In this document: positions 18,301 to 30,000 of the stretch, one piece after another
Position numbering within the stretch: position 1 is the stretch's first letter
How the letters are laid out: the number at the start of each line of letters is the position of its first letter
From: Cordylochernes scorpioides
Taxonomy: Eukaryota > Arthropoda > Arachnida > Pseudoscorpiones > Chernetidae
Reading direction: 5' to 3'
Assembly (NCBI GenBank): GCA_030710605.1
Contig: CP092880.1
Coordinates: forward strand, 17,833,649 to 17,897,648
DNA length: 64,000 nt
The notes under the pieces: generated by a model
Told to the model about the DNA's origin: nothing
Seen by the model: the letters and a program-made list of their open reading frames with translations, nothing else
Databases searched by the model: none
Program-made: the position numbers and the translations under genes

Positions 18301-18477
18301 CAAGAACTACTGGTCAAAAAAATATGCAAATATCTGGGTGAAGTTAGCTCACCGAGTTATGTGAATGATGGAAATTGCTCAGCTATCCCGCGTATGTTGA
18401 TTGAGATATAAGAAAAGGAATGTGTGAATTTGCCAATATATAATTGTATATTATAATTATAATATATAATTAGTTTG

Positions 18478-18518
18478 CTCCACGTTGACGAGGGCCAACT
18501 GCACGAAACGTCTTCGTG
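18478..18518 (+). ncRNA. Decayed hammerhead motif, family beta
   Basis: CTCCACG and TTCGTGG stem I strands and a GAAACGTC box survive, but core C3 has become T and stem II is broken. Part of the beta repeat at 18480-18670. Confidence 0.4.
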
Positions 18519-18718
18519 GATAGCTTTTCTTGATTTATCAAGAAAATGGGTTGGCCAAATATCACTGAACAGGCTAAATCAATATTTAGTTGATTTCTAT
18601 TCCCCTAGATGGCGCTCTACGATCTAAAAAGCTCATGTGCTCGTGGTTAGGATATGCCTTTTTTATTTCAATTATATATATATATATATTTAAAAATAAG
18701 GCATTCCAAAATAACTTT

Positions 18719-18885
18719 ACTAGGTGCCGCTCAAAAAGAGCAACCTAGCTTATGATATTTACAATGAATATGTGAAGGTTATTCACATATTGAAACAAAG
18801 TGTCCAATGCGGAATTCAATACCTGTTTATGGCTGTCGGGAATCGACGGTTTTAACCACTCTTCCATCCACTTATTTTAAATAAG
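18719..18885 (-). mobile_element. Second tRNA-derived SINE family (SINE-D)
   Basis: Minus-strand head with GTGGTTAAAACCGTCGATTC; body with paired GGTTGCTCTTTTTGAGCGGC hairpin end. A sister copy lies at 45697-45852. Confidence 0.7.
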
Positions 18886-19096
18886 GCATATCCTGACCAC
18901 TAACATGAACTTTTTTTTTTTACAAAATACAAATATGGTATGCGACATTTTAAATTCAGAGGCAATTGTGGGTTATAATTAGATTATAAAAGTTATTTAT
19001 ATTATCAAAATCTCTCTTACATGAAATAAATATTGGGTGTTTAAAAAAATAGTCGTGAAAAACTAGAAATAATCTTAGTTACCTAGGAGTAGTGTC

Positions 19097-19196
19097 NNNN
19101 NNNNNNNNNNNNNNNNNNNNNNNNNNNNNNNNNNNNNNNNNNNNNNNNNNNNNNNNNNNNNNNNNNNNNNNNNNNNNNNNNNNNNNNNNNNNNNNN
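19097..19196. other. Assembly gap (100 N)
   Basis: Exactly 100 undetermined bases, the usual placeholder for a scaffold gap of unknown size. It lies 0.9 kb beyond the last visible NAGLU exon in the direction of transcription. Confidence 0.99.
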
Positions 19197-19650
19197 GATA
19201 TCCGCAATCCGTTTACCATGAACACTCATTATGGTATATTAAATTGGTGAAACCGCTGAGAATATACCACTGATGAGCCAAGCCCTCTCAATAATTTATC
19301 ATCGCAGTGAGAAAAAAAAGTAGAAGTTTGTTTTATATTTAAAATAAACATTTGTGCTTTAATTCTTTCACATTTCTTATAAACTTATTATTATTAGATA
19401 CTTTTCAAGAAAACACAGAAAGGAAATTTAATAAATTAAGGGCATACGTGATTAAAGAAATTCACAAATTTTGCTGCATTTAAAAATGCATTAAAATCAA
19501 AGTTCAACATGACACCCTGGATATGGCGATATCGTATCCAATGAGGATCTTCTGAGGCGCGATTATTGCTAGTTGAAAACTTTACCCAAACTTTACCCTG
19601 GATTATAAATTCCATTGAAATATATATCTTGTAAGAATGAAAGACATTTT

Positions 19651-19955
19651 ATCGGTGGTCGAGTGATCTAAACCGTTGGGTTTCGACCGCTATGACCCGG
19701 GATCGAATCCCGCATTGGGCACTTTTTTTCTTATCTAAAAAAATGACCCAATGGTCCCCGATTCTTACAAAAGTTCAACCCCACCAGCGAGTGCAAGTAA
19801 ACAAACGTGGCACTGGCACATTTGTAAGTGCAAAAGTCGAACTGCTTTTCACATGTGTATATATGTGGTGTACTTACAGTAAAAGCAGTTACCTACTTCT
19901 ACCCACCATGATTATCATGGCCTGTACTACGTGAACTAGGGATAAGCAAAAAAAA
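19651..19955 (+). mobile_element. SINE-A copy
   Basis: Plus-oriented, CGGTGGTCGAGTGATCTAAA head, GGGATCGAATCCCGC B box, A-rich tail at 19945. Confidence 0.88.
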
Positions 19956-20054
19956 GTTTTAGATTATATTTTATCGCGAAGAGAGATTTTGATGTGTCAA
20001 TGAACCACAATGATAATCATTACCTGTCCCTACATAATATCTTTGAATACTCAC

Positions 20055-20123
20055 CAGCAGAACGGAGGCTCAAAGTGTCCCCATCGTTTTGTGGGGATGG
20101 TGACGTTGGCGTCGGGGTAGAGT
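20055..20123 (-). CDS. NAGLU: NAGLU exon: LYPDANVT...RWGHF block
   Basis: Encodes [20 protein letters not shown] then FC, with acceptor GTTTCAG and donor TGCTG/gtgagt. It corresponds to the family stretch following AVTR (FPxxNVTxxxxWGHF). It is the last NAGLU exon recognisable in the window. Confidence 0.88.
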
Positions 20124-21020
20124 CTGAAACATGGAAGGTAAGTATTTGTCCAAGTGGTAAGTCTCACATTTAGCAATGCACCACTCACCTTACTCTGGGT
20201 GAAAAATAGCGCATATGGATAATTTATATATTTTAAAAAATTAATAAAATAGACATTTATTGAAGTTTAAACGGCCAAAATGATTTCTTATTTGTTGTTT
20301 TTCACGCATATATTGTGAAATACAGCACACACACATATATATATAATTTTCATTTTAAACTAGTGCAGATTATGCTCTTTTACATGTGTTAACAAGATGT
20401 CAATAAAATTATTTCAATTGTCAATGTATGTATTCACCTGGTGACAGCTGGAGGTACATGGCCGGAGAACCCAGGGACGACTGGCTTCATGCCGAGACTC
20501 CTCATGCGGGCCAGGATCCGGCGCTGTAGAGCGGCCTGGGTGACAAACCATCTCTGTGGCAGCGGACCTCCCCATCCCTGGAGGTTGCCCATTCTGTTCC
20601 TGAACAGACATATATAGTATGTATTAACCCAAAGCAATAAAGCGCCATCTATATATATAAAATGAAAGGATTTAAAAGCACGAATGTTTATTTTTATACA
20701 CAATACAAACTTCTACTGTCCTTTGCGGAAGAGCATTACTCGATACAAATATTTAAATATAATTATATTGTCCTATAAGTTTATGTCCATAGTTTTCTTG
20801 AAAACCATTTCTGAGATTCCATCCCCCAGTGCTGCGTATATAAGCAGAATTGTCCAATACAGTATTAGAGCTCTGAGAAGCGGTCTGGTGGATTAAATTG
20901 GCGAAACCGCTGGGAGGGTTCACCACTGATGAGCCAAGCCCTCCCAATATATTTTTTCATCGTAGTAAGGGCAGTAGAAGTTTGTATTATGTATAAAAGA
21001 AACATTCGTACTATTTAAAT

Positions 21021-21082
<62 letters not shown>

Positions 21083-24000
21083 AATGTTATAGAAAAATAT
21101 TATTTCATTTTGGAATTAAAATTTATAGAAAAAAAAATACTCTGTTGGATCGACCGCCAGAGGTCACGCTTCCCCTATAAAAACTCATTGTTGTTGTTTC
21201 CCGATGGCTCGAGGCGAGAGCCTCAAGCTGCCCCATCCTGAAGTCTAGGGCCCTCAAGTTCTAGGCTTCAAGGACCTTCTGCCTCCATTTCCATCTGCCA
21301 CTTCTCCTGGATTCCTGGCCTATTCAACGCACCCGCCTCACTGCACCCTGGCGCTATTCCCCTGCTTGCCCAACGTTTCCACCACCCCTGCGAGACATCT
21401 CCTGCTTCCACATCCTAGGGTCCCTTGCCACCTGACATCGATTTTGGGCTCAAAAATCATAACTTTTGGTTAGTAGCCCGTAAATAAAGATATTTTCTCT
21501 TTCCCGATGGCTGGCTAAAACCTTTGTAATTATGTAAATAATCTTTTGTTTTCCTTGTTCTACTCACCTTGAGACAGGCAATGTTTTTTTTATCAAATGA
21601 TGCTTTTTTTTTATATATATTTCTTTAGTTCAATTGAAGCAATTACTGATCAAAACTATTTTTATTGTGATACTTTCAAGATTTTAACCACGACTGCATT
21701 ACCATACCATAATCCTCAAGATAATCGATAATCATCCGAAAATATTTTTATTTATATAGCATATATATATATATAGTATTTGGAAATACAGATTACTCTA
21801 TATGTTAAGATTTGAGGCATCTCTGCCATTCCACTGGAGAACATATATAAAAGAATAAAACACCACCTGATGCCAGCTTTTTATTCTTTTATTTATGTTC
21901 TCCTGTAGAAGGGCAGATATGCCTGAACGCTTGAGACTACTTGAATAAAATTTTTGGGAAAAATTATAGATTCGTTGAAGAAGAGAAAGATACCTAATTA
22001 CTTAAAGATATAAAACAATAAAAGAAGGACAAATTATATGTACATCAGCAGCTCACGCCGGTCTGTCCTATCCAATAACCACTAGCCAACTTACAATCCA
22101 ACATGGCTGTGATATATAGACAGAGATGTCAATTACCATAGATAATACTGAAATGCTATGTCTTCTTCTTCTTTCTTATCTCCACTCAATCATATTAAGG
22201 TATCAAGCTTGAAAAGCTTGAGACTTTTGATGGTGTCTGCCGGGTAAGAGTAGAGCTCATCAATGGATGAGTCAATACAGTCAATAATGTGTTTTGGGGT
22301 TGCAGGTTGAGAATTGCACTTAGTACATAGTGGGAAAACGGAATGTTATGTAAATCACAAGAGTATTCTCGGAGATACTCGAACAACTGAACGATGAAAC
22401 TTTCCTGAGCCTCCTATATGAGGAAGGGTTAATCAGGGAACATATCATGTTCGCGGTTCTATACCGCAGTGATAGGAAGTATCTCTCTGACTGGTACAGA
22501 GCAGGAGGGATAAGCACCGTTTCTGTCCTCCCAAGAGAACAAGTCTTTGATTTCCAGACTTGAGTCTGGTCATCTACAGACAATGACTTTCCAGAATGGT
22601 TGCAGGGTTTTCCCACTATGTACTAAGTGCAATTCTCAGCCTGCAACCCCAAGACATATTATTGACTGTATTGACTCATCCCTTGATGAGCTCTACTCTT
22701 CCCCGGCAGACACCATCAAAAGTCTCAAGCTTTTCAAGCTTGATACCTTAATGTGATTGAGTGGAGATAAGAAAGAAGTAGAAGAAGGAATTATCTCCTC
22801 GAGGAACTCTCGCCTGTGTGAACACAAGATTATTCTTGTCAAATTCCTCAATACTTTCATAGAGCATGTTAGGGACAAGGATTCCAGAATTGGCAAGGGA
22901 CTGTCCAAACTCAAGGAGGTTTTAAGCTCCTGATAGGATCCAGACGTCCCTTCGGAGATGGCTCCGTCTCTTGTGAATATTTCTCTTTATTTTGAACCTA
23001 ATTGTAAACTCTAATTCTGCTGTGTTGACTAGATGTCAATAAACTATTTTTTAATTGTCAATTGTCACAAGAGTATTCTATCGTAGAAATATCTGGTATT
23101 GTTACTTTCAACAAAATAAAAAGAAACTCTTCTTCAGAAACTTTTTAATTATTTAATTAATGTTCAAGATAATTGAATCAATTGATATGAAAGTTATCTA
23201 TATGTACACTACGGTTTACCTGACCCGAGATATTTCGCTCTTGCTCCCCCTGTTTTATTTATCAACCTCATCCCACCACAATTTTACTTATGTATTTTTT
23301 TATATGGAATTATAATTTATATAATGATTATCTATATATTATTTCTTTTAGTATAGTAGAATCTGCCTGTAAAGGACACTTAATTGCAGAGCCAAAGTTT
23401 CCTTTAGGGAGAGGTGTCCTCTTACTGGAGAATTGCTAAATAGTACAAGGGTAATTTTGCAAATAAAAAATCTCCTTTATAGAGAGGTGTTCTCTAGAGC
23501 GAGTGTCCTCTCATGGAGGTTGTTCTACTGTATTGGTGATGAAAACTGTCCTTTATAGAGATGTGTTCTCTAGCGCGAGTGTCCTCTCGTGAAGGTTCTA
23601 CTGTATTGGTGATGAAAATTGTTCTTTATAGAGAGGTGTTTTCTAGCGCGAGTGTCCTCTCGTAGAGGTTGTTCTACTGCAGTGGTGATGAAAACTGTCC
23701 TTTATAGAGAGGTGTTCTTTAGAGCGAGTGTCCTCTCGTGGAGATTCTACTGTATTGGTGATGAAAACAGTCTTTTATAGAGAGATGTTCTCTAGCGCGA
23801 GTGTCCTCTCGCGGAGGTTCTACTGTAAAGCTTATTATAAAAATACTCGGGTTCAGAATTCGATAATCTATATATATAAAATTGAATGTCTGTCTGTCTG
23901 TACTCTATAGATTCAAAAACCATACATCCAATCGCCGTGAAATTTTGGGATATTATTAGGTATATCACCGGGAAGGTTTTTGAAAAATAATTTCATGAAT

Positions 24001-27000
24001 ATCTTGAATATCCTTAGAGTTATTTGCAGATTTGTAGATTTAACTCGCAAGCAGCGCCCCCATTGTGACGATGATAACAAGTTTTCTTATCACTAAGTTT
24101 GTTATCTTAAATATTATTTATCAAAAGTAAGATTATCTCAGGATGACACGGCAATTTATTTGAGACAAGAATAATGATACAATTCCAAGGCAAAGATACT
24201 ATTCCTTTAACTTCAAATTACCGAGGGAACCAATTAATATTGATTTATTCAACTTATCGAGTATTTTTAATGGGACCGGGAAAAAATGTTCACTTTATCG
24301 AGAGATTCAAATTTACGAGTTTCAAATGATCAAAATATATCTATTATTTTTTACATATGTTATATTCAAATGACATTTATGTGAGGATAATTTTATTGTT
24401 AATTTTCATTTTGATGTATTGTATACATTTGATCATTAATAAATTATTATTTAGGTATTAAAACTGCCTTTTTGTTCAAAGACAGCAACGTTTGAACGGG
24501 TACAGCTAGGTGGAGCAGATAATCAAACATAAAGTTATCTTGCCAAGTATAGATTCAGTAGGGATTGGATGTTTTCTAGAATTGTTTTAACTAATGTTCG
24601 TTAGGTAAACTTCCACCAGGGTAAAACCCGGGCGAAGCCGGGTACATCCGCTAATTTCAAATATAAGAAGTAGTGCATGAGGCAGGTTTTGTATTTAAAA
24701 CTGGAGTTAGTGATTATACATAATTGAGGAGTTAAATATTTTCAAAATATTATTTGAAGTGATAAGCAGTATGGGGATTAGATCAATTATATTTCTTACA
24801 GATAAACAACACCTTTAAAATAATAATTATTGTGTTCAAGGTCTCTAAGTTTCAAAAATTTTGAAATTTTCTATTTTTGAGAGAGAGAGATTTGAAACCA
24901 GTAATATTACTTACCAGGCGAGGAAGGCTGGTCCGGTGAGGAATTTAAGAACATCGGTATCACTAAAGTTGAAAGCTCTCAAAGTCTGAAATACACACAG
25001 AGACAACCTGTAAGAAAGAAAAACTGGTTACCAACATGGCAGTACATTTAAGATATAGGAGAAGTACCAGGTGATCGAGTACAGAGTTTAAAACACAAAC
25101 TCCGACAGTCAATAAGCCGGTATGGAATCATTTCAGAGGCAAACTAAGACCTATCTATTAGATAAATATGAGGTTGTCCCAAAAGGTTCGTGTTTTTCTT
25201 AAAAAATGTCTTCTTTTTACTCGGCGAATACTATTGTATCAAAGTATTTATTATTTTATTAACAGAGTATTATTTCTTATGTTTATATTTTGTTACTCTG
25301 TAAACTTCCCTGGTTGCTTATCTTTTGTTTATCCTTCATAGTTTGTTCTTGTTTTAAATAGATTGTTGTTTCATCCTGAAGTTTGTTTTCCCTAATATTT
25401 TCACGTGGCAATATCATTACGGTAAATACATAATACAGTAGAACCTCCCTGTAAAGGACAACACCTAATTACAGAGTCAAAGTGTCCTTTAGAGAGAGGT
25501 GTCCTCTTACTGGAGAGTTGCTAAATAGTAAAAATGGTAATTTTGGCAATGAAAACTGCCCTTTATAGAGAGGTGTCCTCTAACTGGAGTGTTCTCTCAT
25601 GGAGGTTCTACTGAAATACATAATAATACAATTACTTTATACACAATACAAAGACATTATACATAACGGCAAATAATATTGGTATTTCAATTTTTGAAAG
25701 TGTTTACGAACTTTTAAGACAACCTTGTATAATAACGAAAAAAAAAAGTAAATGTCATCAGAATTTTTAATCCATTACTTTCAAGAAATTATTAAAACCC
25801 GAGAGCGGATAAGTAGGGATATGCTTTGAATATAAAAAATCTTGTTGAAGTAGAAGAAGAAATTAATGTGGGATAGCCTTATACCATGAGCTGAATTAGA
25901 ATCTGAAATAATTTCTCTTTAAACTATCTCGAGACATCAATGTACTATGGGCTGAATCAGAATGTGAATTAATTCCCTTTAAACACTATCTGGAGACATT
26001 AAATAAGTCTCTTGCTGAGCATCGAGTCGATTCTCTTTATAGGAGGAGGCTATGTGGCGAAGAAATAATTTATTATTTAATATAATATTATTCATTGAGA
26101 ATATTCAACTGATTATAAAAATATATATTACTCTGTAAAACGACATTTAAAGAATATCCCGCATGAGTTTCTTTTCAACGAAAAATCAAAATTTATTTTA
26201 AGGAGAAATAATCGATATTTCTCCTTAAAATAAATTTTGATTTTTCGTTGAAAAGAAACTCATGCGGGATAATCTTTAAATGTCGTTTTACAATCACAAT
26301 CACAAGCCGCATTATATTGTATTATATATTACTCTGTAAGAATGAAATACTTTATGAGGAAAGAGTTTCTTTATTACACAAAATTAAATCACAAGCTTTC
26401 GGGCATAATCACCCTTCTACTGGTGTAAAACGAGACAAAATATTAGTGGCATTCAGCTATATATATATATATACAAAAGGTAAGAAAATAAGACAGATAT
26501 GTAAAATTGTGCCAGAGAAAATTAACATAATATTGGAGGATCATTCACAAAAGTTAAGCAAGGCAAGTAAATAAACGCATAATACATTCAATACATGGCC
26601 ACCACAGAAACTAAGTACGAACAACGACTGTTAAACGAAATAAAACAAAATAAAATAGAAATAAAATAAAATAACCAAAACTGTCATTGACGTGTAAAAG
26701 TATAAGTATGTTATGAAACCTAATCTTTCAGGTAGGAGGTTCCAGTACTAAATTATCATATATTTCAGGAAGGTCTATTGCTCTATTGAACAAATCGGCG
26801 GCCATAGCACGAATTTTGAATAGAAATGGTGTAAACACATATTTCTCCAACACACTCAGTCTGGCAACCAAACTAAAACAGACAATAGCAAGAAGTAGTG
26901 TAACCATTGATTCCCTTAACACCCACAATGCCATTTACTCCATATCATGTGAGCAATGTGATGCCAAGTATGTCGGAGAGACTGGGAGAATGGTGAAGAC

Positions 27001-30000
27001 CAGAATGGTGGAGCATGATAGATCGGTAAAAAGGAAAGATCCCCGCTCTCTAGTTTACCAACACATACGGGACACAGGCCACACATTCAATATCTATAAC
27101 CCCTCGGCCCATTATCATGAGATTAAGAACAAACACCAGCGATTGGTCCTGGAAGCTATACTCACCAAAAAATTTAAAAGCATCAATAGAGCAATAGACC
27201 TTCCTGAAATATATGATAATTTAGTACTGGAACCTCCTACCTGAAAGATTAGGTTTCATAACATACTTATACTTTTACACGTCAATGACAGTTTTGGTTA
27301 TTTTATTTTATTTCTATTTTATTTTGTTTTATTTCGTTTAACAGTCGTTGTTCGTACTTAGTTTCTGTGGTGGCCATGTATTGAATGTATTATGCGTTTA
27401 TTTACTTGCCTTGCTTAACTTTTGTGAATGATCCTCCAATATTATGTTAATTTTCTCTGGCACAATTTTACATATCTGTCTTATTTTCTTACCTTTTGTA
27501 TATATATATATATAGCTGAATGCCACTAATATTTTGTCTCGTTTTACACCAGTAGAAGGGTGATTATGCCCGAAAGCTTGTGATTTAATTTTGTGTAATA
27601 AAGAAACTCTTTCCTCATAAAGTATTTCATTCTTAAAGTTTGGTGAAGGAATTATTACTTCAATATTACTCTGTATTCGTGAAATAACCTAAAAAATATT
27701 TTTTTGCTTTCTTGTTCAAGATACCCTAGCTGTAGATAGTTTGGTTAATAATTGTCGACTGGTCGTGGTGACGTCATCAATAAATACTTTTACATCTTCA
27801 GATATACAAAGACTTGATTTCTACGCTACAATATCTATATATATATATAAATCAATGTTTGTATGTTTGTTTGTTTGTTTGTTTGTATGTATGTCCGGTA
27901 TACAAATTCGCAATTATTAAAACTATATATTCAAATTATTCTACTTAGCTCACGAACAGCGCCCTCTATCAAAGAATATATTAAATTATGCTGATGCAAA
28001 CAAATAGATAATGCTAATAACAAACATTTATTAAAAAATCTTATCTAAATATATATCACTCGGGTAGATATGCACACGGGTCAATCCCGGGGCGAAGCCC
28101 GGGTCACCCGTCTAGTATATTATATAATCTAAAAAATGCAAATATTTTATTTTTTTAAAAGCATGTATTTTATTTTCATCATTGGCTATTCTTTTATTTT
28201 TGACCATAGATTTAGAACATACCACTTTGAATATTTTTTGTAAATATATGATATATGATGATATGATATGTATAGTTAACCTACCTAGTTTTTTTTCAAA
28301 TTTACGAATATAGAATTCATTTTATAAATTCTATATTACCGTGAAAAATAATTTTATGTGTAATTTGCTTCAAGTAATTCAAAATAAAAACTACTTGATA
28401 AGTAAATAATTATCTTTACTATTTTCACGACTGCACCTTCAATTCTCTATCTTTTTCAACAACAAAACAAAACATTCATAACATATTGTTGCACCGGGCT
28501 GCGGTTTGGATCATTCAGTCTTGATTCTCTCCTCAGACCCGTCTTGCATCTTTCCAGAACGTGTCTCAACCATCCTACAAGGTTAAACCAGTCAATAATA
28601 AGACAACTATATTTTTAGGTAACACCTAGAATCTCTCTTTATTTAACACTAGACGGGTGACCCGGGCTTCGCCCCGGGATTGACCCGTGTGCATATCTAC
28701 CCGAGTGATATATATTTAGATAAGATTTTTTAATAATTGTTTGTTATTAGCATTATCTATTTGTTTGTATCAGCATAATTTAATCTAATCTTTGATAGAG
28801 GGCGCTGTTTGTGAGCTAAGTAGAATAATTTGAATATATAGTTTTAATAATTGATTTATATATATTTTTAAAATAGCCTATCGTCTTCCCCGTATTTTTT
28901 ACCTATGTATGGAAATTTTGGTTTGAATTAGTGAACTACTGCGAATTTGTATACCGGACATACAAACAAACGAACATACAAACAAACAAACAAACATTGA
29001 TTTATATATATATAGATATCAAAGTTTAAGGCAGGTGGTGTATTTAGTGTATCAAAATACAGATGTTTTATAGTACATAATATTTTATAGTAATAATCTG
29101 TTTTTTTATAAAATAATATGTAATCTTTGTGATTATTATCATTATATTAATTTATTTTGATCATGATTTTGTTATTATATACACCTATCCCCCGATTTAC
29201 ACGGTACTTGTTTTACACGTTTTCGCTTTTACACGGTTTTCCAAATAAGTTTTTTTTTTGTTTTTATCGCACTATATACTAAATGCTACTGTGATTGAAC
29301 ACATGCGCTGTGTACACATCTCACGAGGAATCCCGAGCTTATATGTGCTGACTACATATTTTAACCTGCCAATGCATTTTATTTTTATTTCTGTGTACAC
29401 CTATCCCCCGATTTACACGTTTTTCTCAGGAACGTATCTACCGTGTAAATCGGGGGATAGGTGTATTTATTTATTTCTCTCTCTCTCTCTCTCTGATTTT
29501 CAGGCCTAGCTCTTCGGTGTCGGCCTCCATCCCGAGGCAGTGAAACTAACAAGTGTGGCGAAGGCTACCATCTACAAATACCATATTGGTCTTGAGTTGG
29601 GTAATGCCAGCCATAGCATAGACCTGCCCACTCTGTGGGAAAGAACTCTCGCAGTCCACCGGTGGCGGAGTCTTTCCCGCGGTGGGCCCCACCAATGAAG
29701 ACTGTATATATTTTATATATATGTATATTTATCAATTATTTTTATCTATTTATATCTATTTATTCATATTTTTATCATTATATAATCATATTTATTCATA
29801 TTTATAATTATTCTGTATATAACCTTATATAATCTTATATGTACTTTGAAATAAAAAGTAGTTTCAATCTCAATATCTCTCTCTCTCCAAGATCATAGTC
29901 TTTGACGAGTTTAATATTTGTTTTTGACTCGTGCTTTAGATGTACTAAATTCGAAAACTCACGTGAGAACGCCCTTGCAATCTCAGAACAATTTTTAACG

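Larger units (their letters stand above)
26340..27635 (+). mobile_element. Penelope-like element end in inverted-repeat configuration
   Basis: The segment 27184-27635 (end of the GIY-YIG ORF plus 3' untranslated region with AT microsatellite and hammerhead-like motif) is repeated in reverse complement at 26340-26795 with near identity, leaving about 390 bp of single-copy endonuclease sequence in between. Inverted terminal copies are known for Penelope-like elements (pseudo-LTRs in either orientation). Confidence 0.85.
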
